Shown here: positions 8,962 through 17,381 of the stretch, piece after piece
Numbering within the stretch: the first letter of the stretch is position 1
Layout of the letters: each line of letters begins with the position of its first letter
Assembly: GCF_016862635.1 (NCBI RefSeq)
Contig: NZ_BONI01000039.1
Coordinates: forward strand, 1-64,000
Source of the DNA: Catellatospora coxensis
Lineage (GTDB): Bacteria > Actinomycetota > Actinomycetes > Mycobacteriales > Micromonosporaceae
DNA: 64,000 bases
Direction of reading: 5' to 3'
Translations under genes and position numbers: made by a program
The notes under the pieces: generated by a model
Databases searched by the model: none
Told to the model about the DNA's origin: nothing
Seen by the model: only the letters and a program-made list of their open reading frames with translations

Positions 8962-9001
8962 CGACAAGGGGCGCCTTCCGACAGGAAGGCGCCCCTTGTC
9001 G
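8962..9001. terminator. Intrinsic terminator hairpin
   Basis: Perfect 18-bp arms (8962-8979 and 8984-9001) around a GACA loop, located 7 bases after the stop of the DD-peptidase-like gene. Confidence 0.75.
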
Positions 9002-9064
9002 TATGTCCGGCGGCTTGTCGCAGATCGGTGGCGTAGCGGGCCCGCGAGCGGGCACAGTGATGGC

Positions 9065-9268
9065 ATGACGAACGTCGGAGATCCGCCGCAGTACTTCTGG
9101 TGCATCAAGCACAACCGGGTCGAGAGCGGCGACGGCAAGTGCGCGGCCAAGTTCCTGCTCGGGCCGTACCCCTCCCCCGCCGACGCCGAGCAGGCGCTGG
9201 CCAAGGTCAAGGAGCGCAACGAGGAGTGGGAGGAGGAGGACGCCCGCTGGCAGGGCGACCCCTCCTGA
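9065..9268 (+). CDS. Small conserved actinobacterial SPOR-like protein
   Basis: A 67-residue acidic protein with the pattern YFWCIKHNRVE, CAAKFLLGPYPSPADAEQAL and ERNEEWEEED. Similar short proteins with a SPOR-like single fold are common in actinobacteria and usually annotated as hypothetical or SPOR domain-containing. No signal peptide is present. The ATG at 9065 is chosen because upstream in-frame starts fall inside the terminator hairpin; the ribosome site is weak. It converges with the MaoC gene, 8 bases apart. The function is unknown. Confidence 0.7.
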   Translation: MTNVGDPPQYFWCIKHNRVESGDGKCAAKFLLGPYPSPADAEQALAKVKERNEEWEEEDARWQGDPS

Positions 9269-9276
9269 GGCGCTGA

Positions 9277-9759
9277 TCAGCGCGGGACGGCCGCCGCCTC
9301 GCGGAGCAGGATGGTCAGGTCGGCGGTGGCCGCGCGCTGCCGCCGGCCGGCGTGCTCCAGTTCGAAGGTCAGCCGCACCACGACCTCGGCGAAGCCCTTC
9401 GGCCGGGTGCGCGTGGACAGCAGGTCGGCCCCCATCCGCACCTGCGCGCCCACCGGCACCGGGGCCCGCAGCCGCAGGTTGTCCAGCCCCTGGTTGACGG
9501 TCATGTCCACGCCCTCGACCCGCCAGATCTCGGCCAGCAGGGTCGGCGTCAGCGACATGGTGAGGAAGCCGTGCGCGATGGTGCCGCCGTACGGCCCGGC
9601 CGCGGCCCGCTCCGGGTCGGTGTGGATCCACTGGTCGTCCCAGGTCGCCTCGGCGAACAGGTCGACCTGGCGCTGAGTGATCTCGTGCCAGGCGCTGTGT
9701 CCCAGGAAGCTGCCGACCACGTCGGCTAGGTCGCGCACATGCGTCACGGTCTCCGGCAC
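9277..9759 (-). CDS. MaoC-family (hot-dog) dehydratase
   Basis: A 160-residue single hot-dog protein with the R-hydratase motif DDQWIHTDPE (catalytic Asp and His) followed by GTIAHGFLTMSL, the hallmark of MaoC-type enoyl-CoA hydratases. It probably hydrates or dehydrates an enoyl-type thioester; the substrate is unknown. I chose GTG at 9759, where homology-like sequence begins. An ATCCTA box (TAGGAT on the coding strand) ends 7 bases upstream of that GTG, so the message may be leaderless. Confidence 0.85.
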   Translation of the reverse strand: MPETVTHVRDLADVVGSFLGHSAWHEITQRQVDLFAEATWDDQWIHTDPERAAAGPYGGTIAHGFLTMSLTPTLLAEIWRVEGVDMTVNQGLDNLRLRAPVPVGAQVRMGADLLSTRTRPKGFAEVVVRLTFELEHAGRRQRAATADLTILLREAAAVPR

Positions 9760-9766
9760 GCTCGCG

Positions 9767-9772
9767 ATCCTA
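9767..9772 (-). promoter_or_regulatory. -10 box of a possible leaderless promoter for the MaoC gene
   Basis: TAGGAT on the minus strand fits TANNNT and lies 7 bases upstream of the GTG start with no Shine-Dalgarno sequence between them. No clear -35 is seen. Confidence 0.4.
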
Positions 9773-9945
9773 TGCGGACATCCGGCCTTTTGTGACCGGT
9801 GCAGGAGGCACAACCGGCCGATGCGCTGAGTCGGATGTCCACCGCGTGTGCGAAGCTGCCTCGAGCTCGTCGGCTCGCGTCAGCGTGACGAGCAGCAATC
9901 CTGCCGACAGCGCGTTTCCCTCGCGCGTTCTTTTTGGAGGTCTTC

Positions 9946-10722
9946 GTGGCCTGGTTCATCGGCCAGTCGCTCCTCATGATCCTGACAGCGTTCCTGCTCG
10001 GCCTGCTGGTGGGCTGGCTGCTGTTCAGCAGGCGCGGCAAGTCCACCCCGGCGGAGCAGCCGGCCGCGGCCGCCGCGCCGGCCACCCCGGTCGCCGCGGC
10101 CCCCGTGGCCGTCGAAGCCAAGGCGGAGAAGGCCGCGGACAAGGCCAAGCCCGCCAAGAAGTCGTCGAAGAAGGCCGTGCCCGCCCCGGCCGCGCCCGCC
10201 GACGACGAGATCGAGGTGCAGCAGCGGCCCGTGTCGCTGGTCGCCCCGATCGCCAAGCCGGAACCGGCAGCAGAGCCGGAGCCGGTCGCCGCCGCGGAGC
10301 CGGTCGCGGAGCCGGTCACCGAGCCCACGCCGGAGCCGGTGGCCGTGGCCGCCGACGAGCCCGACGACGCCGTGGAGGCCGCGGTCGAGGCCGCCCAGGA
10401 CAAGGCCTTCAAGGTCGAGGCGTCGACGCTCACCCCGATCGAGAACATGCTGGTCGCCGCGGGTGACAACCTGCAGCGCATCGAGGGCATCGGGCCCAAG
10501 ATGGAGGCCGCGCTGACGGCCGCCGGCATGGGCACGTACGCCGCGGTCGCCGCCGCCGACAACGCCGCCCTGCGCAAGGCCATCGAGGACGGCGGGCTCA
10601 GCTTCGCGCCGGCCCTGCTCACCTGGGCGCAGCAGGCCCAGCTGCTCGCCGACGGGGACGAGGAGGGGCTGGCCGACCTGCAGCGCCGCCTCGTCGCCGG
10701 CCGCGACACGGGACGGGAATGA
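9946..10722 (+). CDS. Single-pass membrane protein with helix-hairpin-helix domain
   Basis: A 258-residue protein. Residues 2-26 form one membrane helix ending in FSRRGK, so the body should be cytoplasmic. A low-complexity Ala/Pro/Glu/Lys linker spans about 30-165, and a C-terminal domain (about 165-258) carries LQRIEGIGPKMEAAL, a helix-hairpin-helix signature seen in predicted flap-endonuclease-like proteins (COG3743). Such HhH modules usually bind DNA, so a DNA-binding module tethered to the membrane is inferred. GTG at 9946 has GGAGG 5 bases upstream. The stop overlaps the next start by 4 bases (ATGA), so it is coupled to the OmpA-family gene. Confidence 0.75.
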   Translation: MAWFIGQSLLMILTAFLLGLLVGWLLFSRRGKSTPAEQPAAAAAPATPVAAAPVAVEAKAEKAADKAKPAKKSSKKAVPAPAAPADDEIEVQQRPVSLVAPIAKPEPAAEPEPVAAAEPVAEPVTEPTPEPVAVAADEPDDAVEAAVEAAQDKAFKVEASTLTPIENMLVAAGDNLQRIEGIGPKMEAALTAAGMGTYAAVAAADNAALRKAIEDGGLSFAPALLTWAQQAQLLADGDEEGLADLQRRLVAGRDTGRE

Positions 10723-11756
10723 GCATGGCGGACAACGCTCGCAGGTTCCACCCGGTGGTCGGGCTGGCGGTCGCGGTGCTCGGCCTGGCCGGCATCGTCA
10801 CCGCGCAGCACCTGCCCATCCGGGAGACCGTCCAGGACGATCTCACGACCCGCTCCGAGCAGGCGCTGGCCGCTGCGGGACTGTCCGCGGTGGAGGTCGA
10901 CTTCATCGGGCGCGACGGCACGCTGAAGGCCGCCTCGGCCGCCGAGGCCGACCAGGCGCTGGCGATCGTGCGCAGGCTGGAGGGCGTACGCGTCGCCGTG
11001 GCCGAGGTGCCCGAGGTGGCCGCACCGGCTCCGTCACCCTCCCCGACCGCCACGGCGACCCCGCCGACGGTGCTGCTCACGCTGTCCGGCGGGCGGGCCG
11101 CACTGACCGGCACGGTGCCCACCGAGGCCGCCCGCAAGCGGCTCGTCGAGGCGGCGACCTTCGTGGCCGGCACCGGCCCGGTGGACGACCAGCTGAAGAT
11201 CGACCCGAGCGTGACCGACGCCGGGCTCGACGGCCTGGCGAACGTGGTCTCCGCATACGGCCAGGGCGCCAAGGACGTGTCGGTGGAGCTGCGCGGCGGC
11301 AACCTGTCGCTGGCGGGCACGCTGGCCTCGCAGGCGGCCAAGGACGCCGTGGCCACCGCCGCGGCCCAGTCGGGCTCGGTCGTGGTCGACCGCACCGAGG
11401 TGGCGAAGGTCCAGCAGGAGCTGGTCAAGCTGCCCGCGGTGACCTTCCTCGACAACAGCACCACGCTCACCGCGGCGGGCCGGGCCGCGCTCGGCCAGGC
11501 GGCCCGCATCCTGACCGCCAACCCGCAGGTCAAGGTGCGGATCGAGGGCCACACCGACAGCAACGGCACGGCCGCGGACAACCTGGCGCTGAGCCGGGCC
11601 CGCGCCAAGACGGTGCTGGACTACCTGGTCAAGCAGGGTGTCGCGGCCGACCGGCTGACCGCCCAGGGTTACGGCGAGAGCCGCCCCGCCCGCCCCAACA
11701 CCAGCGAGGCGAACCAGGCGGTCAACCGCCGCGTGGAGTTCATCGTCCTGCCCTGA
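10719..11756 (+). CDS. Membrane-anchored BON/OmpA-family peptidoglycan-binding protein
   Basis: A 345-residue protein. A hydrophobic helix (about 12-30) is followed by a BON-like segment (about 36-90), a second BON-like repeat (about 105-225) after a Pro/Thr linker, and a C-terminal OmpA domain (about 235-345) with VTFLDNSTTLT, RIEGHTDSNG, LSRARAKTVLDYL and NRRVEF. The OmpA residues match those that bind diaminopimelate in peptidoglycan. The TM-BON-OmpA order resembles mycobacterial OmpATb/ArfA. It should link membrane to wall. It is coupled to the HhH membrane protein upstream and closed by a 25-bp hairpin. Confidence 0.85.
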   Translation: MSMADNARRFHPVVGLAVAVLGLAGIVTAQHLPIRETVQDDLTTRSEQALAAAGLSAVEVDFIGRDGTLKAASAAEADQALAIVRRLEGVRVAVAEVPEVAAPAPSPSPTATATPPTVLLTLSGGRAALTGTVPTEAARKRLVEAATFVAGTGPVDDQLKIDPSVTDAGLDGLANVVSAYGQGAKDVSVELRGGNLSLAGTLASQAAKDAVATAAAQSGSVVVDRTEVAKVQQELVKLPAVTFLDNSTTLTAAGRAALGQAARILTANPQVKVRIEGHTDSNGTAADNLALSRARAKTVLDYLVKQGVAADRLTAQGYGESRPARPNTSEANQAVNRRVEFIVLP

Positions 11757-11761
11757 TGCAT

Positions 11762-11814
11762 GAAAGAAAGGGCGCCTGCACCACGCCGAGCGTGGTGCAG
11801 GCGCCCTTTCTTTC
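11762..11814. terminator. Bidirectional terminator with perfect 25-bp arms
   Basis: Arms at 11762-11786 and 11790-11814 are perfect complements with a CGA loop and A/T-rich ends (GAAAG and CTTTC), lying exactly between the convergent OmpA-family and GSDH genes. Confidence 0.85.
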
Positions 11815-13482
11815 TCATTCCGCGCTGGTGTAGCGGAGTCGGTAGACCTTGGCGGCGGGGGTGTCGGGGGACGTGGTGTCGGAGTCGGGGTACAGGGCGG
11901 TGAAGTAGAGGCCGTCGGGGCCGGCGGCCAGGCCGACGACGCTGGCCTTGCCGGTGCCGTTGTACTCCAGCAGCGTCTTCGGCTTGCCGACCTTGTTGCC
12001 GTCGAAGGTGAACTCGACGATGCGCTTGCCGTTGTCCTGCGGGCCGCTGGCGAAGGTCGGGCCGCTCTCCGCCACGAACATGTGCCCGTACTTGCTCTTC
12101 GGGAAGCCCGATCCGTGGTGCACGTCCGGATCGACGAAGGCGATCGAGGTCGGCGCGGTCGAGGGCGACCAGATGTAGAGCTTCGGCTTGAGCATGCTGT
12201 CGCGGGTGCCGTCCCAGCCGTAGTCGACGCCCTTGTCCACCCGGGACAGCCGGTCGATCGCGGTGCCGTTCTCGACCTGGTAGTAGCTGCCGTCGGCGCG
12301 CCACGCCCCGCCGAACGGGTTGCGGAAGCCCGAGGCGTACACGTAGTCGCGGGCGGTGATGCCGTCCTCGGCGTCGTAGAACGGGTTGTCGGCCGGCGCG
12401 CTGCCGTCCAGGTTCACCCGCAGGATCTTGCCCCGGAACGAGTTCAGGTCCTTGGCCGTGTACGCCAGCATGGCGTCGCCCATGTGCACGTAGAGCTTGC
12501 CGTCCGGGCCGATGGTCAGCTGCGAGATCTGGTGCGCGGCCGACTGCGGCTCGTTCGGCATGTCCAGCAGCGTCGTCTGCTTCGCCGCCGTCAGCCCGCC
12601 GTCCTTGCTGGAGAAGCGCACCACCTTCGGGTAGTGCACGCCACCGCGCTCGTAGAGCACCGAGGCGAGCACGTCGCCGCTGGCCGGGTCGACGACGATG
12701 CCGGTGACGCCCTTCTCCCCGGTGCCCGGGAAGGTGCCGCGCGGGTCGAAGTTGAGCAGGTTCTTCGCGTAGACGCCGGTGCTCAGGTCGCCCCTGACCA
12801 CCTTGATCTGGCCGTACAGCTCGGTCACGTAGAACATGGGCTGCGCCGGGTCGCCGGTGTGCCCGGGGGCCATGGCGAGGTGCACGGGCAGCTGGAAGCC
12901 GCCGGCCACCTCCTCGACGCGGTAGCCGTCCTGGCGTACGTGCCAGGTGCCGGCCCCGGCCAGCGGGGCGCGCTGCGGCAGGGTGCGGAACGCGCGGTAG
13001 CCCCAGGGACTCCAGCGCTTCGCCTTGTCCTTGGTGTCGTCCCGGTAGCGGACCCGCAGGTCGTACTCGCGGTCGGGGGCCAGGTCGCGGCGGGCGGCGA
13101 AGGAGTTCTCGAACTCGCCGTCGCCGAGATGGGCGTGGACCAGCTGCGGGCCGTCCACGCAGGGCGAGTGCCAGACCCGCTCGGCGGGCTCGACGGACCA
13201 GAGCTCCCACTCGGTGCAGACGTGCTTGACCTTCTTGCCGTCCTTGCGGGTCGGCATCGGCGCGCTCTCCATGTGCACGTCGGCACCGCTGACCAGGTGC
13301 CCGTCGGCCCGTGGCTCGGTGACGGCGGGCGCGCCGGGCAGGGCCGCCCCGAGCGTGCGCACCGGCCGGGCGGGCTGCGCGGGAGCCCCGCTGCTGTACG
13401 CCTGCCGGAAGGAGAGGTACCCGATGCCGCCCAGCACGACGGCCACCACGGTCGCGGTTATCAGAAAACGTCTGTTCTTCAT
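11815..13482 (-). CDS. Secreted PQQ-type sugar/sorbosone dehydrogenase (GSDH) beta-propeller protein
   Basis: A 555-residue protein. Residues 1-29 form a signal peptide or anchor. After an N-terminal extension of about 160 residues with several Cys and Trp, the body carries GSDH-family blades: GIVVDPASGDVLAS, HQISQLTIGPDGKLYVHMGDAM, NSFRGKILRVNLDGS and YASGFRNPFGGAW. The last three are diagnostic of glucose/sorbosone dehydrogenase-like six-bladed propellers, which oxidise sugars with PQQ and calcium outside the cell. PQQ use is not proven; many actinobacterial members are uncharacterised. The ATG has GGGGAAGAG directly upstream. Confidence 0.85.
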   Translation of the reverse strand: MKNRRFLITATVVAVVLGGIGYLSFRQAYSSGAPAQPARPVRTLGAALPGAPAVTEPRADGHLVSGADVHMESAPMPTRKDGKKVKHVCTEWELWSVEPAERVWHSPCVDGPQLVHAHLGDGEFENSFAARRDLAPDREYDLRVRYRDDTKDKAKRWSPWGYRAFRTLPQRAPLAGAGTWHVRQDGYRVEEVAGGFQLPVHLAMAPGHTGDPAQPMFYVTELYGQIKVVRGDLSTGVYAKNLLNFDPRGTFPGTGEKGVTGIVVDPASGDVLASVLYERGGVHYPKVVRFSSKDGGLTAAKQTTLLDMPNEPQSAAHQISQLTIGPDGKLYVHMGDAMLAYTAKDLNSFRGKILRVNLDGSAPADNPFYDAEDGITARDYVYASGFRNPFGGAWRADGSYYQVENGTAIDRLSRVDKGVDYGWDGTRDSMLKPKLYIWSPSTAPTSIAFVDPDVHHGSGFPKSKYGHMFVAESGPTFASGPQDNGKRIVEFTFDGNKVGKPKTLLEYNGTGKASVVGLAAGPDGLYFTALYPDSDTTSPDTPAAKVYRLRYTSAE

Positions 13483-13607
13483 CTCTTCCCCACATCGCAG
13501 ACAAGTCGGCGAATCCGGGCAAGACTACCGGCGCGACGCCGGGCGGCAGGTGTTACACGCCCGGGGTCGCGCCGGTTGGCAGCGGGTTCACAGCGACGGG
13601 CAGGCCG

Positions 13608-14093
13608 TCACCACTGGTACATGTCGCCGTTCTCGTCGAGCATGAACCAGGCCCCGTCCATGCCCTGCCCGTTGGCGTCGCCCGGCTTGTCGGTGCCGAA
13701 CCGGTAGAGCGGCAGGTCACGGTAGGTCGTCTGCAGGGTCCCGTCGGGCCGGACGTGGGTGGACAGCAGGAAGCCGTCGACGCCGTCCCCGTTGACCGCG
13801 TCGCCGACCATCGGCGGCCAGGTCACCGCGCACTTGTCCAGGCACGCGCTCCTGCCCTTGGCGTCGCGGAGGAAGACGTAGAGGGTGCGGCCCTCCTGAT
13901 CGACCAGAGCCTTGCGGCCGCCCACGTTGGCGATCCGCACCGCGGCCCGGGCGGCCGACGGCGAGGCGGCCACCGGCGAGGCGGCCGGACCGGCGGCCTT
14001 CGTATCCACGGGCGGGGCGGTGCTCTCGGCGCAGGCCCCGAGGGCTCCTGCGGTGATCACGGCGGCGAGCAGAGCGAACCGGCGTAGAAACAT
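13608..14093 (-). CDS. Small lipoprotein of the 'secreted repeat' family (Lipoprotein_15/COG4315)
   Basis: A 161-residue lipoprotein. It starts MFLRRFALLAAVITAG with the lipobox LGAC, then a Pro/Ala/Ser linker and two short repeats: GRTLYVFLRDAKGRSACLDKCAVTWPP and, less complete, TYRDLPLYRF. This is the COG4315 pattern of 'predicted lipoprotein with conserved Yx(FWY)xxD motif'. The Cys pair around SACLDKC is typical. The function is unknown. I chose ATG at 14093 because GGGGTGG lies just upstream and the signal peptide begins there. Confidence 0.8.
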   Translation of the reverse strand: MFLRRFALLAAVITAGALGACAESTAPPVDTKAAGPAASPVAASPSAARAAVRIANVGGRKALVDQEGRTLYVFLRDAKGRSACLDKCAVTWPPMVGDAVNGDGVDGFLLSTHVRPDGTLQTTYRDLPLYRFGTDKPGDANGQGMDGAWFMLDENGDMYQW

Positions 14094-14218
14094 TGGTGCC
14101 ACCCCGTCAGCGGATCCGACATTGTCACAAAGCGTAATGACCAGGCGACTTTCCATCCGTGAAACGCGCCAGAACACGCCCATACGGTGGATATGAATCC
14201 AATTCGGAGGTAACTAAG

Positions 14219-14260
14219 TTGAACCTGCAACGACGTCCGACAACGGCTGTCGAGGGCTGA
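14219..14260 (+). CDS. Possible 13-residue leader ORF ahead of the sensor kinase
   Basis: A strong GGAGG (14206-14210) lies 8 bases before a TTG that opens a 13-codon frame reading MNLQRRPTTAVEG and stopping at TGA (14258-14260), about 116 bases upstream of the kinase start. The ribosome-binding site is better than the kinase's own. No other gene uses it. It may be a regulatory leader peptide or a chance match; no attenuator was identified. Confidence 0.25.
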   Translation: MNLQRRPTTAVEG

Positions 14261-14376
14261 ACGTGTCGTTGTGTGACACCTATGTGTCCATCCGGTGGAC
14301 GTTTCGGGGGTTGTGGTGAAGGTTGTTGCCCGTAACTCTCATGGGAGTCCCACCGAACAGTCGAGAGGCACAGGCG

Positions 14377-16956
14377 ATGGCAGTCACCGGCGGCGGAGCA
14401 CCGCCGTGGGCACCTCAATACGTCCAGGAAGCCGATGTTCCGATGGCCACGGCACGGCGCCGTCCCCGTCGTTCCATCGGCTTCCGCTTGCTGCTGCCCA
14501 TCGCCGTCGCCACGATCGGCGTCGGTGTGCTGGGCGGCGTGCAGACGTCGTCGGCCCTGGACGCCGCGCGTGAGGCCGAGTCCTCCGGCTCGGTCGCCCA
14601 GGCGCTGACCGCCACGGTCAAGCTGAACCACCAGCTCGAACAGGAGCTGTCGGAGACCGAGGCGCTGCTGCAGCGCGGCGGCAAGGCCGGCGAACTGCTG
14701 CTCACCGCGCAGCGGCGGCGCACCGACGAGGCGGTGGCCCGCTACCGGGCCACGGTGCCCGTCGCCACGCAGGTCGCGCCGGAGATCCGCGGCCTGGTCG
14801 AGCAGGCCGACGCCGCGCTCGCCGAGCTGCCCCGGCTGCGTGAGCTGGCCCAGTTCCCGCCCGAGGGCCAGCCGGCGGTGAAGACGTCCCCGGAGGCCGT
14901 CTACGACGAGCTGACCCACAGCATGTTCGCGGTCGGCGAGGCGCTGGCCGCCGCGCCCGCCGACGCCCGGCTCAGCGCGCTGACCGAGACGGTCGCGGCG
15001 CTGAACGCGATGGAGCACCACTCCGCCGAGCAGCGTGGGCTGCTGCGCACCGTCTTCGCCCGGGGCCGGTTCGAGCACGGCGAGCTGGCCGAGCTCGGCG
15101 AGCTGCACGGCGCCGAGACCGAGCGCGTGGCGCAGTTCGAGCGGGTGGCCGGACCGCAGCTGGTGGCCCGCTACCGCGAGGTCGTCCGCGGCGCCGACGT
15201 GGACAAGGCCCGCGCGCTGCTCGAGGGAGCGCTCACCGCCGACAGCACGCCTGTGGGCCTGCGCGTCGACCCCGACGCCTGGTTCATCGCCAAGTCCAAC
15301 GCCCTGCGCCGGCTCTACCTGTTCGAACTGCAGGTCATCGACTCGCTGGAGGCCGAGGCCGCCCGCCAGCACACCGCGGCGCAGCAGGACGCGCTGGCCA
15401 GCGGTGGCGCGTCCGCCCTGGTCATCCTGGTCTCGCTGGGTGTGGCGGTGCTGCTGTCCGTACGCACCAGCCGCGGCCTGCGCCGGCTGAGCCGGTCCGC
15501 GATGGACATCGCCAGCGGTGAGCTGCCCGCCGCGATCGCCGAGGTCTCCTCCGCGCCCGGGGTGGACACGGTGCGCCGCCTGGTGCGCGCCTCCAACGAG
15601 CAGGCGGCCAAGGCGCTGGCCGGCCCCAACGACGAGATCGGCGAGGTCGGCGCGGCGCTGGCCAACCTGCACCAGCAGGCGCTGCGCCTCGCCGCCGACC
15701 AGGCCATGCTGCGCCACGACATCTCGCAGATGTTCGTGAACCTGTCCCGCCGCGGCCAGACCCTGGTGCAGCGCCAGCTCCACCTGATCGACGAGTTCGA
15801 GCGCGGCGAGACCGACCCCCAGTCGCTGGCCAAGCTGTTCGCGCTGGACCACCTCGCCGCCCGCATGCGCCGCAACGAGGAGAACCTGCTGGTGCTGGCC
15901 GGCGGCGAGCCGGGCCGCCGCTTCGTCAACGCCGAGCTGCTGGTCGACGTCGTGCACGCGGCCGCCGCGGAGATCGACCAGTACGCCCGGGTGGAGACCA
16001 ACTCCATCGCGGACCTGTGCGTCGTGGCGCACGCCGTCGGCGACGTGGTGCACCTGCTGGCCGAGCTGCTGGAGAACGCGACCGACTTCTCCCCGCCGAA
16101 CAGCCGCGTGCTGGTCACCACCCGGCGCGGCGTGGACGGTCTCACCATCAACATCTTCGACGCCGGCATCGGCATGCCGCCCGGACAGCTGCAGGAGATC
16201 AACGAGCGGCTGATCCGGCCGTCCATGCTGACCAGCGAGCTGGCCCGCACCATGGGTCTGCTGGTGGTCGCCCGGATCGCCGCCCGCCGCGGGATCACGG
16301 TGCAACTGCGCAGCAGCCCCGGTGGAGGTACCGTGGCGCTGGTGCTGCTGCCGACCGCTCTGCTCGCCCCGTCGCACAGCGCGGTGAGCAGGCTGACGGT
16401 GTCGTCCAACGGCTCCCTGCCCGACGGCGAGACACTGCGCACCCGCCGGCCCGGCACCCGCCCGGCCGACGCCCCGGCGTCCGCCAGACCGCCCATCCCC
16501 GCACCACCGTCCGTGCCCGTCCCGACCGGACAGCCGTCCTCCGCACAGGCGTCCACTGTCCAGCCGTCCGCCCTCCATCCCCCTGTCGCCCATCCCCCTG
16601 TCGCCCATCCCCCTGCCGTCCAGTCCCCCACCCCGTCCACGCCTGTCGCGCCCGTCGCCACCTTCGCGGCGGCCGCCGACGCGCCGACCCAGGTGATCCC
16701 CGAGGTCCGGCAGGCGTCCGCCGACCGACCCCGACTCCTCCCCTCCGGCCTGCCCCAGCGCCGCCCCGGCAACCTCTCGACGCCAGGCGACGCAGCCATC
16801 ACCCCCTCCCGGACCGACAGCTCCGGCCTGCTGGACCCCGAAGCGGTCCGGGCCCGGCTGTCCGGTCTGGCCGGCGGTATCGCGGCCGCTCACCGCGAAC
16901 TGGCCCGTGAGCAGCGCCTGTCAGCCCCGCCAGCAACGAAGGAAAGCACTCGATGA
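14377..16956 (+). CDS. Conservon-type (CvnA/NIT-domain) sensor histidine kinase
   Basis: An 859-residue membrane sensor. TM1 is at about 35-54 and TM2 about 341-362; between them a helical extracytoplasmic domain rich in Glu and Ala resembles NIT nitrate/nitrite-sensing domains. A HAMP-like segment, a long helical region with RHDISQMFVNLSRRGQTLVQR, and a GHKL ATPase domain (about 561-665: N-box LLENATDFSPPNS, DAGIGMPPGQL, GLLVVARIAARRG) follow. The last 170 residues are a Pro/Ala-rich tail with repeated HPPVAHPPVAHPP. This is the actinomycete conservon CvnA-like layout. ATG at 14377 has GAGAGG 8 bases upstream. Its stop overlaps the roadblock start (ATGA). It differs from known conservons in what follows. 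Confidence 0.88.
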   Translation: MAVTGGGAPPWAPQYVQEADVPMATARRRPRRSIGFRLLLPIAVATIGVGVLGGVQTSSALDAAREAESSGSVAQALTATVKLNHQLEQELSETEALLQRGGKAGELLLTAQRRRTDEAVARYRATVPVATQVAPEIRGLVEQADAALAELPRLRELAQFPPEGQPAVKTSPEAVYDELTHSMFAVGEALAAAPADARLSALTETVAALNAMEHHSAEQRGLLRTVFARGRFEHGELAELGELHGAETERVAQFERVAGPQLVARYREVVRGADVDKARALLEGALTADSTPVGLRVDPDAWFIAKSNALRRLYLFELQVIDSLEAEAARQHTAAQQDALASGGASALVILVSLGVAVLLSVRTSRGLRRLSRSAMDIASGELPAAIAEVSSAPGVDTVRRLVRASNEQAAKALAGPNDEIGEVGAALANLHQQALRLAADQAMLRHDISQMFVNLSRRGQTLVQRQLHLIDEFERGETDPQSLAKLFALDHLAARMRRNEENLLVLAGGEPGRRFVNAELLVDVVHAAAAEIDQYARVETNSIADLCVVAHAVGDVVHLLAELLENATDFSPPNSRVLVTTRRGVDGLTINIFDAGIGMPPGQLQEINERLIRPSMLTSELARTMGLLVVARIAARRGITVQLRSSPGGGTVALVLLPTALLAPSHSAVSRLTVSSNGSLPDGETLRTRRPGTRPADAPASARPPIPAPPSVPVPTGQPSSAQASTVQPSALHPPVAHPPVAHPPAVQSPTPSTPVAPVATFAAAADAPTQVIPEVRQASADRPRLLPSGLPQRRPGNLSTPGDAAITPSRTDSSGLLDPEAVRARLSGLAGGIAAAHRELAREQRLSAPPATKESTR

Positions 16957-17381
16957 CTCAGAACCCCGCGCAGCTCGCCGGCGCCGACGAGATCGGCGGC
17001 CTCGACTGGCTGCTGACCTCCTTCGCCCAACGGATCGCCGACGTCACCTACGTGCTGGCCGTCTCTGTGGACGGCCTGACGATCGCCCACTCGGACGGGC
17101 TTCGTCAGGACCTGTCGGACCAGCTCTCTGCCATCACGAGCGGGATGGCCAGCCTCACCATCGGCGCGGCACGCTGCCTGAGCAGCGGCCAGGTGCGCCA
17201 GACCGTGGTGGACATGGACGAGGGCGTGCTCCTGATCATGGCGGTCCGCGACCGCGCGTTCCTCGCCGTGGTGGCCGCGCCGGGCTGCGACCTCGGCCAG
17301 ATCGGCTACGAGACGGCGCTGCTGGCGCACCGGGTCGCGTACGCCCTGGAGCCGGAGGCGCGGGTGGACGGCCAGTGGTGA
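16953..17381 (+). CDS. Roadblock/LC7 domain protein (CvnB-like)
   Basis: A 142-residue single-domain protein (LDWLLTSFAQRIADVTYVLAVSVDGLTIAHS, then DQLSAITSGMASL and VVAAPGCDLGQIGYE) with the roadblock/LC7 fold that in conservons pairs with a small Ras-like GTPase and the sensor kinase. Here the start overlaps the kinase stop by 4 bases and the stop overlaps the next gene by 4 bases. The usual CvnC (DUF742) and CvnD (GTPase) are absent downstream, so its GTPase partner, if any, is encoded elsewhere. Confidence 0.9.
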   Translation: MTQNPAQLAGADEIGGLDWLLTSFAQRIADVTYVLAVSVDGLTIAHSDGLRQDLSDQLSAITSGMASLTIGAARCLSSGQVRQTVVDMDEGVLLIMAVRDRAFLAVVAAPGCDLGQIGYETALLAHRVAYALEPEARVDGQW

